Notes under the pieces: generated by a model | The model's input: only the letters and a program-made list of their open reading frames with translations | Told to the model about the DNA's origin: nothing | Databases searched by the model: none | NCBI GenBank assembly: GCA_016780525.1 | Contig: JADHLR010000005.1 | Span: forward strand, 1 to 26,446 | DNA length: 26,446 nucleotides | Origin: Candidatus Puniceispirillum sp. | GTDB taxonomy: Bacteria > Pseudomonadota > Alphaproteobacteria > Puniceispirillales > Puniceispirillaceae | Direction of reading: 5' to 3' | Program-made: the position numbers and the translations under genes | Shown: positions 7,859 through 15,495 of the stretch, one piece after another | Position numbering within the stretch: position 1 is the first letter of the stretch | Layout: each line of letters starts with the position of its first letter

Positions 7859-8368
7859 ATGACCAAAGATATTGCCAACAGCCGAACCATGCTGCGCGCT
7901 TTGCGCCTGCGGTTCTGTGCAATATTTTTAACGGTGCTGATAGCTGATCAGGTCACCAAGCAGATTATGCTGGCGCTTATTTTCGACCCGCCACGCTGGA
8001 TTGAGATTGCCGCCATATTAAACTTTGTGCCAGTGTGGAATCGGGGCATGAGTTTTGGTATGCTGGCCGATGGCGGCATATTGGTGCCGATCGGTTTGAC
8101 CAGTCTTGCCATAGCTGTATCAGCCTGGCTGTTTTGGATGGCACCGGGTTTTGGCCGAATGCAGCGGTTGGCGGCGCCACTGATCGCGGGTGGGGCGATA
8201 GGCAATGCCATTGACCGGTTGCGTTTTGGCAAGGTTGTTGATTTTATTGATGTGCATTATGCTGGCTGGCACTGGCCAGCTTTTAATTTGGCTGATGCGG
8301 CGATAACCATAGGCGCATTGTTGTGGGGTTACAGCATTTTGCGTGAACAGGAGACAAGTCGGAAATGA
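7859..8368 (+). CDS. lspA: Lipoprotein signal peptidase (signal peptidase II)
   Basis: Inner-membrane aspartyl protease that removes signal peptides from diacylated prolipoproteins. The 169 residues form about four transmembrane helices. Conserved blocks are N61 in WNRGMSFG, GNAIDR (115-120), VVDFID with catalytic D128, and FNLADA with catalytic D146. GAAAGAG lies upstream of ATG 7859. The gap from ileS is 79 nt; the stop overlaps the next gene by 4 nt (ATGA). The neighbouring gene encodes a lipobox protein, a likely substrate of this enzyme. Confidence 0.96.
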   Translation: MTKDIANSRTMLRALRLRFCAIFLTVLIADQVTKQIMLALIFDPPRWIEIAAILNFVPVWNRGMSFGMLADGGILVPIGLTSLAIAVSAWLFWMAPGFGRMQRLAAPLIAGGAIGNAIDRLRFGKVVDFIDVHYAGWHWPAFNLADAAITIGALLWGYSILREQETSRK

Positions 8369-8886
8369 GCGAGCATTTAATTACCGCCGGAATCACAATG
8401 GCGCTGTTGATAGGGCTCACAGGCTGTTCGGATTTCCGCCGCGCGGTGGGAACAGAAAAATCATCGCCGGATGAATTTGAAGTGGTGGTGCGCCCGCCCT
8501 TGTCATTGCCGCCCGGGTTCAGCGATCGGCCGGAAGACATCATTGCCGCAGACAAGAAAGCCAGCGGTGTTGACGCCGAAACAACTGCTGAATCGGTGCT
8601 TGCTGTTGGCAGCGTTGCCGCCGGCGATTTTGAACAGCTTTTTGATTTTTCTGATGTGCCGGATGATATCCGCGCCAAAGTTGATGCGGAAACATACGGC
8701 ATTCAGATAGAAAACCGGCTGCCTTTGCAACAGCTATTTGGTGGTCTGCCGGATGTTGGCCCGGTTCTGGATAAAATGTCCGAGGATACCCGGCTGCGCA
8801 AAGCCCGGCTGGAAGGCCGTTTGCCAACCGATGACGCAACACTGGCGACAGACCCTTTAAGTGATCAGCCGTTGGCGGTTCAATAG
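8365..8886 (+). CDS. DUF3035 lipoprotein, BamF-like
   Basis: A 173-residue predicted lipoprotein: a short hydrophobic signal ends in lipobox LTGC with acylated C21, followed by Ser rather than Asp, consistent with outer-membrane targeting. The mature part begins with the SSPDEFEVVVRPPLSLPPGF pattern of DUF3035. That family is annotated, to my recollection, as the BAM-complex lipoprotein BamF first described in Caulobacter; the role in outer-membrane protein assembly is inferred by family. The rest is acidic and soluble, without repeats. It overlaps lspA by 4 nt and lies 11 nt before mutL, so it is co-transcribed. Family call firm, BamF function less so. Confidence 0.85.
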   Translation: MSEHLITAGITMALLIGLTGCSDFRRAVGTEKSSPDEFEVVVRPPLSLPPGFSDRPEDIIAADKKASGVDAETTAESVLAVGSVAAGDFEQLFDFSDVPDDIRAKVDAETYGIQIENRLPLQQLFGGLPDVGPVLDKMSEDTRLRKARLEGRLPTDDATLATDPLSDQPLAVQ

Positions 8887-8897
8887 CGAGACCATTT

Positions 8898-10721
8898 ATG
8901 CATAAAATACGGCAACTCCCCGACCGGTTGGTTAATCAGATCGCCGCCGGTGAAGTTGTTGAGCGACCGGCAAGCGCATTAAAAGAGCTTGCCGAAAACG
9001 CGCTCGATGCGGGCGCCGCAAAACTGACCATCACACTCAAATCAGGCGGTATTGAAGAGATTACCGTGCGTGATGATGGCCGCGGTATGGATGCCGATGA
9101 AATGACCCTGGCGGTGCGGCGGCATGCCACCTCAAAACTGCCCGAAGACAGTCTTGCCGAGATCAAAAGTTTGGGGTTTCGCGGCGAGGCGCTGCCGTCA
9201 ATGGGTGCGGTAGCGCGGCTCAGCATCACCTCAGTAACCGCCGGTGCGCCGCATGCATGGCAGTTGGTTGTTGATGCCGGGGTGCCGCGTGGCCCGGAAC
9301 CGGCGGCACTGGCAAATGGAAGTGTGATATCGGTCACCCAGCTTTTCAAGGCGGTGCCGGCGCGGCTGAAATTTTTAAAAACAGAACGCACCGAACAGGG
9401 ACAATGTCTCGATGTGATAAAACGTCTGGCGATGGCGTGGCCGCATGTGGCTTTTCACCTGACGGCGGATCAGCGGGTGCTGCTGGATTTGCCCGCAGCT
9501 TTGCCCGATGCGGCCGGCCAGCAGCGCCGTATTGGCAGCATCATGGGGCGGGGCTTTGCCGATGAGGCCATCATGCTGGATGCCATGCGCGAGCAAATCC
9601 ACCTCACCGGATTTGCCGGACTACCAACGATGAACCGGCCGACGACAGCACATATGTTTCTGTTTGTGAATGGACGGCCGATCCATGACCGCAGCCTGCT
9701 TGGCGCTATTCGGGCCGGATATGGTGATACTTTGCCGCGTGGCCGGCACCCGATGACGGTATTGTTTATCACCCTGCCAAGCGCAGATGTCGATGTGAAT
9801 GTCCATCCGGCAAAGGCCGAAGTCCGGTTCAAGGATGCCGCCGCGGTGCGCAGCTTGCTGGTTGGTGCGCTTAGCGCGCAATTGCGTGATGCCAGCATCA
9901 CCGCAACGGCTGATAATGGCGCTGACGCATTACGCCGGTTTGCCTTGGATAACCAGCCAGCATCCTATCTGTCGGCTGGTCGTCCGGCGGCTTATTCTGC
10001 CGCCCCATTGGCCCCATCCGCAGAACTGCGACAAGCCGCAGCAGAGCTTCAGCGCCCCTTATCGAATGATCATCTGTTGGCCGGTCACGCGCCGGCAGCG
10101 CCAGTTGTGGCCCCGCTGACAGATGATGAACGCCATCGTCATGGCCAGTTAGGTGCGGCTCGCGCGCAGCTTCATAAGACCTATATTGTGGCCGAGACCG
10201 ATGACGGCGTCACCATCATTGATCAGCATGCAGCGCATGAACGTCTGGTTATGGAGCAGATGAAGGCTGATCTCGCCGGAAGCGGTATCCGCGCACAGCA
10301 GCTATTATTGCCCGAAGTCGTCTCGATGCCAGACCATTATTGCGCCGCCATTGCTGATGCATCGGACTGGCTGACGAAGATGGGGCTTGTTGTCGATGGG
10401 TTTGGCGAGGGCGCGGTTGTTGTGCGCGCGGTGCCAGCATTGCTTGGCACCCCTGATGTGAACCGGCTAGTGACTGATATTGCAGAAGAGCTGGTGGAGT
10501 TTGGCGACAGCCACAGCCTTGATGACCGGATCAACCATATTCTGGCGACGGTATCCTGTCATGGGTCGGTGCGCGCCGGCAGATCTTTAAATGCGGCTGA
10601 AATGAATGCGCTTTTGCGCGATATGGAAGTAACGCCACGTTCTGGCCAATGCAATCATGGCCGCCCGACATGGGTAAAGCTCTCGCTGGCTGACATTGAA
10701 AAATTATTTGGTCGCCGCTAG
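8898..10721 (+). CDS. mutL: DNA mismatch repair protein MutL
   Basis: Mismatch-repair ATPase linking MutS to strand incision. The 607 residues start with the GHKL ATPase: E30/N34 (KELAENALDAGA), DDGRGMD (58-64), ATSKL and GFRGEAL (92-98). A low-complexity Ala/Pro linker covers roughly 350-405. The C-terminal domain carries the endonuclease signature DQHAAHERLVME (442-453, matching DQHAx2Ex4E), C554-H555 and C585-x-H587-GRP. This is the endonuclease-type MutL expected where MutH is absent. ATG 8898 gives a canonical N-terminus (HKIRQLPDRLVNQIAAGEV); the Shine-Dalgarno is weak. Last gene of the plus-strand run, converging on rsmD with 17 nt between stops. Confidence 0.97.
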   Translation: MHKIRQLPDRLVNQIAAGEVVERPASALKELAENALDAGAAKLTITLKSGGIEEITVRDDGRGMDADEMTLAVRRHATSKLPEDSLAEIKSLGFRGEALPSMGAVARLSITSVTAGAPHAWQLVVDAGVPRGPEPAALANGSVISVTQLFKAVPARLKFLKTERTEQGQCLDVIKRLAMAWPHVAFHLTADQRVLLDLPAALPDAAGQQRRIGSIMGRGFADEAIMLDAMREQIHLTGFAGLPTMNRPTTAHMFLFVNGRPIHDRSLLGAIRAGYGDTLPRGRHPMTVLFITLPSADVDVNVHPAKAEVRFKDAAAVRSLLVGALSAQLRDASITATADNGADALRRFALDNQPASYLSAGRPAAYSAAPLAPSAELRQAAAELQRPLSNDHLLAGHAPAAPVVAPLTDDERHRHGQLGAARAQLHKTYIVAETDDGVTIIDQHAAHERLVMEQMKADLAGSGIRAQQLLLPEVVSMPDHYCAAIADASDWLTKMGLVVDGFGEGAVVVRAVPALLGTPDVNRLVTDIAEELVEFGDSHSLDDRINHILATVSCHGSVRAGRSLNAAEMNALLRDMEVTPRSGQCNHGRPTWVKLSLADIEKLFGRR

Positions 10722-10738
10722 GCGATGTTCGACCACTA

Positions 10739-11314
10739 TTAAGACCCGGCATTATGCGTGCAAAAATGCAAGGCGGCCTTGCCATAGATGCGGCTATCAT
10801 CATGTGTGATAAAGCCAGCGGCAAGTTGGGCAGCGTCAATGACTTCCGATTTATGCGTTTCGATAACGATCACAGCGTCTTGCGCCAGCCCGCCAAGTGA
10901 CTGAATAGCGTGCGCCGCCAGCTGTCCGGCACCGCTGTGGTACGGCGCGTCAGCGAACAGCAGAGTTGCTGGCGGATGCGGCCAATGTGACAGGCTGCTG
11001 GCGTTGCCAGCGATGATTTGACTGCGGCTTTGCATATCCAGTTTTTGGATATTCGCCCGTAAAACCCGGAGCGCGGACGAATCCTGCTCGATAAAATAAG
11101 CCGATTCCGCCCCACGCGACAGCGCCTCAAGCCCCAATGCCCCGGTGCCGGCAAAAGCATCAATCACCACAGCGCCGTCCAGTATCCGACGAAACCGCCC
11201 CGCATCCAGAATATTGAAAAGCGATTCGCGAACCCGGTCGGCTGTCGGCCGTGTATTAGCGGCGTCTAGTTTTGTTAATTTTGTGCCGCGGCGGCTTCCG
11301 GCTATGATTCGCAT
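10739..11314 (-). CDS. rsmD: 16S rRNA guanine-N2 methyltransferase, RsmD family
   Basis: Predicted SAM-dependent enzyme making m2G966 in 16S rRNA. The 191 residues start with the canonical MRIIAGSRRG and RPTADRVRESLFNIL. The SAM motif is DAFAGTGALGLEALSRGA (52-69). The catalytic loop reads D122-A-P-Y where the family commonly has (D/N)PPY; I recall DAPY occurring in some alphaproteobacterial members, so activity is likely retained. The gene starts inside the 3' end of the upstream pseudouridine synthase gene (59-nt overlap), so the two are co-transcribed. Confidence 0.94.
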   Translation of the reverse strand: MRIIAGSRRGTKLTKLDAANTRPTADRVRESLFNILDAGRFRRILDGAVVIDAFAGTGALGLEALSRGAESAYFIEQDSSALRVLRANIQKLDMQSRSQIIAGNASSLSHWPHPPATLLFADAPYHSGAGQLAAHAIQSLGGLAQDAVIVIETHKSEVIDAAQLAAGFITHDDSRIYGKAALHFCTHNAGS

Positions 11315-12122
11315 GCTGTCCTCTTTTGCCTGCCGTCAGGGTAGGGCGATCATCATTTGGCCCGGCTGGCAGTGATATGCCAAGCTGATCAGCAATAATA
11401 CGCGGGCGGATTTCTTCAACCTCGCTATCACCCAGATCAACCAGTTGAAACGGCCCATATGAGACCCGGATCAGTCGGCTGACCTGATGCCCAAGATGTT
11501 CCATAATACGACGAATTTCACGGTTTTTGCCCTCACGAATGGACATTGTGAGCCAGGCATTGCTGTTCATCTGCCGATCAAGTCTGGCCGCAATTTGACC
11601 ATATCTGATGCCGTCAATTGTCACGCCTTTGGCAAGCCCGGCAAGCTGTTCCTCATTGACATGGCCTTGCACCCGGACGCGGTATTTGCGGCTCCAGCCG
11701 GTTGATGGCAGTTCAAGATGGCGCGCAAGATCACCATCATTTGTCAGCAATAACAGCCCTTCTGAATCAATGTCGAGCCGGCCAACTGTCATCACCCGAG
11801 GCAGGTGGCCGGGCAATTTATCAAAGATGGTTTCGCGGTTTTTTTCATCACGCGCACTGACAATCAATCCGCGCGGTTTGTAATAGCGCCACAGCCGCGC
11901 CGGTTCGCGCTCTGGAAGCGGTTTATTGTCAACGCTGACAAGGTCACTTGGCGATACATTAAAAGCCGGGCTTTCGATAATTTCGCCATTGACCGCCACA
12001 CGCCCGTCACGAATGCGGGCTTCGGCATCACGGCGCGAGCAAATGCCGGCGCGGGCGATGCGTTTCGCAATGCGTTCGCTGGATACGGCGGTATCAAGGG
12101 TAAAGCCATCTTGCTCGGTCAT
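11256..12122 (-). CDS. rluB: rRNA pseudouridine synthase, RsuA/RluB family
   Basis: Converts a specific rRNA uridine to pseudouridine; in this family the substrate is 23S U2605 (RluB) or another site, so the target here is a guess. The 288 residues contain an N-terminal S4 RNA-binding domain (about 16-62, with RIAKRIARAGICSRRDAEARI), then the catalytic domain with GRLDIDSEGLLLLTNDG (D117 nucleophile) and EGKNREIRRIMEHLG. A basic, low-complexity tail of some 25 residues (KRGQHANHSRK...KTRRR) is encoded in the stretch overlapping rsmD. Divergent from tadA across 84 bp. Confidence 0.92.
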   Translation of the reverse strand: MTEQDGFTLDTAVSSERIAKRIARAGICSRRDAEARIRDGRVAVNGEIIESPAFNVSPSDLVSVDNKPLPEREPARLWRYYKPRGLIVSARDEKNRETIFDKLPGHLPRVMTVGRLDIDSEGLLLLTNDGDLARHLELPSTGWSRKYRVRVQGHVNEEQLAGLAKGVTIDGIRYGQIAARLDRQMNSNAWLTMSIREGKNREIRRIMEHLGHQVSRLIRVSYGPFQLVDLGDSEVEEIRPRIIADQLGISLPAGPNDDRPTLTAGKRGQHANHSRKPPRHKINKTRRR

Positions 12123-12153
12123 GCGTCAGGATGTAGCTGGAAATAACCAAATA

Positions 12154-12183
12154 GGCAAATTGCAAATGCATTTGGAGTTTGCC
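12154..12183. promoter_or_regulatory. 30-bp near-perfect palindrome between rluB and tadA
   Basis: The core CAAATGCATTTG (12163-12174) is a perfect 12-bp palindrome. Around the same centre (12168.5), GGCAAA (12154-12159) mirrors TTTGCC (12178-12183), and 13 of 15 position pairs match overall. It sits 32 nt from the rluB start and 24 nt from the tadA start, placed to affect both divergent genes. It could be an operator for a dimeric regulator. No consensus promoter boxes are obvious around it. Confidence 0.6.
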
Positions 12184-12206
12184 CCGATTTATGCGACGAC
12201 AAAGGC

Positions 12207-12662
12207 ATGAAACAGCCAGGCTATATGGATATCGTGATTGCGGCGGCACGTCGGGCGGCAGATGCCGGCGAAGTGCCGGTTGCCGCCGCTGTCGTTGATG
12301 CTGATGGCAACATTGTTGCGGTGGCAGAAAACCGTATGCAACGTGATGCCAATGCAACGCATCACGCCGAAATACTGGCGCTTAATGCGGCAATGGCTGC
12401 GGTCGGGAAAAGCCGGCTTGACGGGTTTGATTTATGGGTCTCGCTGGAACCTTGTACAATGTGTGCTGGCGCTATCGCGCATGCGCGGATCAGGCGGCTA
12501 TATTTTGCCGCCACCGATATAAAAGGCGGGGCGGTGGAGTCGGGCGTCAGATTCTTTAACGCGGCAACATGTCATCACAAACCCGATATTTATGGCGGCA
12601 TTCAGGCCGCCGCAGCCGAGCAATTATTAACCGCATTTTTTGCGGGTCGACGCGCCCCCTGA
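12207..12662 (+). CDS. tadA: tRNA-specific adenosine deaminase
   Basis: Deaminates A34 to inosine in tRNA-Arg(ACG), allowing wobble decoding. The 151-residue cytidine-deaminase fold shows the zinc/proton-shuttle pair H53-A-E55 and the second zinc motif P82-C83-T-M-C86. GEVPVAAAVV and the NRMQRDANATHHAE stretch agree with TadA rather than with nucleoside deaminases. Start is not certain: ATG 12207 has AAAGG only one base away, while M7 (ATG 12225) has CAGG at a better distance. Converges on purD with a 6-nt gap. Confidence 0.93.
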   Translation: MKQPGYMDIVIAAARRAADAGEVPVAAAVVDADGNIVAVAENRMQRDANATHHAEILALNAAMAAVGKSRLDGFDLWVSLEPCTMCAGAIAHARIRRLYFAATDIKGGAVESGVRFFNAATCHHKPDIYGGIQAAAAEQLLTAFFAGRRAP

Positions 12663-12668
12663 TCTGGC

Positions 12669-13925
12669 CTAGCTGGCGGCAATATCGCGGCGGTAAAACC
12701 CTTCGGGCCAGTCAATTTTAGCAATCGCATCATACGCCCTGGCGCGGGCGATGGCGGCGCTATCCGCAAGGCCGGTTACCGCTAAAACCCGGCCACCCGA
12801 GGCAACCAGCTGGCCGCTCGCATCAAGTGCCGTGCCAGCGTGAAACACGAATTGGTCATTTTGGTTGTCAGCGGCCTCGATATTTTTGATCGCGCTGCCT
12901 TTGCTATAGGCGCCCGGATAGCCCTGATTGGCGATCACCACCGTGACCGCGCTGCGGCTGTCCCAACGCATATCAAAATGCGTCAGACTATTATTTGTTG
13001 TGGCCAGCATGGCGCTGACAATATCGGTGCGCAGGCGTGGTAAAATCACCTGCGCCTCCGGGTCGCCAAAGCGGCAATTGAACTCAATGACCTGTGGCCC
13101 GTCGGCGGTTAGCATCAAGCCAACATACAGCACACCGCGATAGGGCATGCCTTCGCCAGCCATGCCGCGCGCCACCGGCCTGACGATGCGTTCCATCACC
13201 TCATTTTCCAGCTCTGGACTAAGCCGCGGTGCCGGTGAAATCGCCCCCATGCCACCGGTATTCGGGCCAGCGTCACCATCAAAAGCCCGTTTATGGTCTT
13301 GGGCGGTTGCCATCAAAATGGCGTTTTCGCCATCAAGAAGTGCGAAAAGCGATGCTTCCGGGCCAGTTATTTTCTGTTCAATCACAATACGCGAACTGGC
13401 ACTGCCAAATTGTCCGGCAAGCATCTCTTTGGCAGCCTGTTTGGCCTCGGCTGCGGACTCGGCGACAACAACGCCTTTTCCGGCGGCCAGCCCGTCTGCC
13501 TTGATCACACAATCGCCAAGAGCGTCAATATGCTGGCAGGCGGTGGCATAATCATCGACCGGAAAAAATGCCGGCTGTGGTATCTTGTGTCGCTGGCAAA
13601 ATGCGCGGGCAAATTCTTTTGACCCTTCCAGTTTAGCCGCCGCCGCCGTTGGGCCAAACGCCGGAATATCCCGTTCATGCAGCCGGTCAACCAATCCCAT
13701 GACAAGCGGCACCTCTGGCCCGACCACAACCAGATCGGCCGGCATCGCCGCTGCATAGTCGCAAATCGCCTCGATATCGTCCGCCGCAATATCAACAAGC
13801 GTGCCATAAGCGGCCATGCCCGGGTTGCCCGGGGCGATCACCAGCTGTTGTGTCAGCGGCGAGTCAGCGATTGACCATGCCAGCGCATGCTCACGGCCTC
13901 CGCTGCCGATAAGTAAAATCTTCAT
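12669..13925 (-). CDS. purD: Phosphoribosylamine-glycine ligase (GARS)
   Basis: Second step of de novo purine synthesis: ATP-dependent joining of phosphoribosylamine and glycine. From ATG 13925 the protein is 418 residues, beginning with the family start MKILLIGSGGREHALAW; the upstream extension to 13958 would need a non-ATG codon and adds unrelated residues. AAAGGA precedes the chosen ATG. ATP-grasp features include IKADGLAAGKGVVVA, PNTGGMGAISPAP and FNCRFGDPE. It stands alone on this strand, divergent from xseA over 55 nt. Confidence 0.97.
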   Translation of the reverse strand: MKILLIGSGGREHALAWSIADSPLTQQLVIAPGNPGMAAYGTLVDIAADDIEAICDYAAAMPADLVVVGPEVPLVMGLVDRLHERDIPAFGPTAAAAKLEGSKEFARAFCQRHKIPQPAFFPVDDYATACQHIDALGDCVIKADGLAAGKGVVVAESAAEAKQAAKEMLAGQFGSASSRIVIEQKITGPEASLFALLDGENAILMATAQDHKRAFDGDAGPNTGGMGAISPAPRLSPELENEVMERIVRPVARGMAGEGMPYRGVLYVGLMLTADGPQVIEFNCRFGDPEAQVILPRLRTDIVSAMLATTNNSLTHFDMRWDSRSAVTVVIANQGYPGAYSKGSAIKNIEAADNQNDQFVFHAGTALDASGQLVASGGRVLAVTGLADSAAIARARAYDAIAKIDWPEGFYRRDIAAS

Positions 13926-13980
13926 AATTGCGATCCTTTGGAGTTGCGGCGTCGCCAATATGCCATAGTATGAAGCGATT

Positions 13981-15441
13981 ATGGAAGAGGGTCAGCCACA
14001 AAACATCGGTGAGAACACACCGTATTTTACCATCAGTGAATTATCCAAGGCGATCAAAGTCACGGTTGAGGGGGCGTTTGAATTCGTCCGAGTGCGCGCT
14101 GAAATTTCGCGGCCGACACGGGCGGCATCCGGGCATCTGTATTTTACCTTGAAAGATGATCGCTCGACGCTGGCGGCGGTATGTTGGAAAACCGTTGCGG
14201 GTCAGTTGGCGGTACAGCCGGAAGAAGGGCTGGAGGTGATTGCATCAGGTCGTTTGACGACCTATGCCGGGCAGTCAAAATATCAGATTATTGTCTCACA
14301 AATGGAAGTGGCTGGTGAAGGCGCGCTGCTGAAACAGCTTGAAGAGCGCCGCCGCCAGCTTGCCGCTGAGGGCCTGTTTGATGCCGACCGCAAACAGCCC
14401 ATTCCCGGCATGCCAGCCACAATCGGCGTCGTTACCAGCCCCACTGGCGCGGTGATTCGCGATATTTTGCACCGGCTGAGTGATCGTTTTGGGGTGCGGG
14501 TTCTGGTTTGGGGAACGCTGGTGCAGGGGCAGTCTGCGGCGCCGCAGGTGGCGGCGGCTATTCGCGGATTTGACAGCATGCCGGCAGATGGCCCATTGCC
14601 GCGGCCGGATGTGCTGATCGTTGCCCGTGGCGGTGGCGCGCTGGAAGATTTATGGGCGTTTAACGAAGAAGAAGTGGTGCGCGCTGTTGCCGCCTGTCAG
14701 ATCCCGGTGATTTCGGCGATTGGTCACGAAACTGACACCACGTTAATCGATTTTGCGGCTGATCTGCGGGCGCCAACACCGACCGCCGCGGCAGAGATGG
14801 CGGTGCCGGTAAAATCAGAATTGTTGGCGTTGATGGCTGAACTTGATGCCCGGCTTGCCCGTGCAGTGGCCAACAAGATCGAAAATGCCGGACAATTTCT
14901 GAACATGGCCAAGCGGGCGCTGGTTGACCCGGCTGAATTTATCGCGCGGCGTGCAGAGATGCTTGATTATGCGGTGAGCGGGCTGGCCAATGGGCTGGAA
15001 CAATGGCTGGCGGCGCGCAGCCTGCGTTTGTCACATACCGCCGGCCGCCTGCACCCGCCGGAACGCCAGCTGGCCGAGGCCAAAGCGGGTCTGTCAGAAT
15101 TGAGTTTGCGTCTGACAAAATCTATGGCGCTGGATTTAGAACGTCGTCAGCAGGCGACTGATAATGTCGGCCGGTTGCTTGATGCCAATTCATTTAAGCG
15201 GGTGTTGGATCGTGGATTCGCGCTGGTGACAGATCTGCACGGGGTGCCGGTAAAACGATCGGCCGAGGCACCCAAACATGCGCATACCGTGATACGCTTT
15301 GCCGATGGCCAGCGGCATGCGCAGCTCGACCCGCAAGATAAAATCCCGCAAGATAAAACCCCGCAGGATGCAGCCGTAAAGCCGCGCAAAAAGCCCAAAT
15401 CAGCGTCACCCCCTGATCAAAAACAGGATGATTTATTCTGA
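13981..15441 (+). CDS. xseA: Exodeoxyribonuclease VII large subunit
   Basis: Large subunit of ExoVII, which degrades single-stranded DNA in both directions. The 486 residues have an N-terminal OB fold (about 14-110: PYFTISELSKAIK, RVRAEIS, GHLYFTLKD), then the catalytic domain with GVVTSPTGAVIRDILHRL, ARGGGALEDLWAFNEE and SAIGHETDTTL, followed by a helical region. The last 50 residues are a charged tail with three tandem 5-residue units (PQDKI, PQDKT, PQDAA) encoded by 15-nt repeats, then Lys/Pro-rich sequence. The small subunit gene xseB is not adjacent. Confidence 0.95.
   Translation: MEEGQPQNIGENTPYFTISELSKAIKVTVEGAFEFVRVRAEISRPTRAASGHLYFTLKDDRSTLAAVCWKTVAGQLAVQPEEGLEVIASGRLTTYAGQSKYQIIVSQMEVAGEGALLKQLEERRRQLAAEGLFDADRKQPIPGMPATIGVVTSPTGAVIRDILHRLSDRFGVRVLVWGTLVQGQSAAPQVAAAIRGFDSMPADGPLPRPDVLIVARGGGALEDLWAFNEEEVVRAVAACQIPVISAIGHETDTTLIDFAADLRAPTPTAAAEMAVPVKSELLALMAELDARLARAVANKIENAGQFLNMAKRALVDPAEFIARRAEMLDYAVSGLANGLEQWLAARSLRLSHTAGRLHPPERQLAEAKAGLSELSLRLTKSMALDLERRQQATDNVGRLLDANSFKRVLDRGFALVTDLHGVPVKRSAEAPKHAHTVIRFADGQRHAQLDPQDKIPQDKTPQDAAVKPRKKPKSASPPDQKQDDLF
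15331..15375 (+). repeat. Three tandem 15-mers in the 3' end of xseA
   Basis: Units at 15331-15345, 15346-15360 and 15361-15375 each start CCGCA(A/G)GAT. The first two differ by one base and the third is more diverged. They add a five-residue repeat to the XseA tail without shifting frame. Confidence 0.85.
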
Positions 15442-15452
15442 TCGACAGCAGC

Positions 15453-15485
15453 GCTGTAGCAAAGCTGTAGTAGGCCTGTAGCAGA
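15453..15485 (+). repeat. Three tandem 11-mers between xseA and the acyltransferase gene
   Basis: Units GCTGTAGCAAA, GCTGTAGTAGG and CCTGTAGCAGA follow each other and end 10 nt before the stop of the converging acyltransferase gene. They fill most of the 54-nt intergenic space. No terminator-like hairpin with a T-run was found here. Confidence 0.75.
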
Positions 15486-15495
15486 GCTGAGGCGC

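Noticed and set aside
10722..10738. Terminator between mutL and rsmD
   Set aside because: Seventeen bases without stem or T-run; the same is true of the tadA/purD junction, so no intrinsic terminator is claimed.
13944..13971. Promoter for xseA (TTGCGG and TAGTAT, 16 nt apart)
   Set aside because: Match to consensus is too poor to separate from chance in a 55-nt gap that also carries the purD leader.
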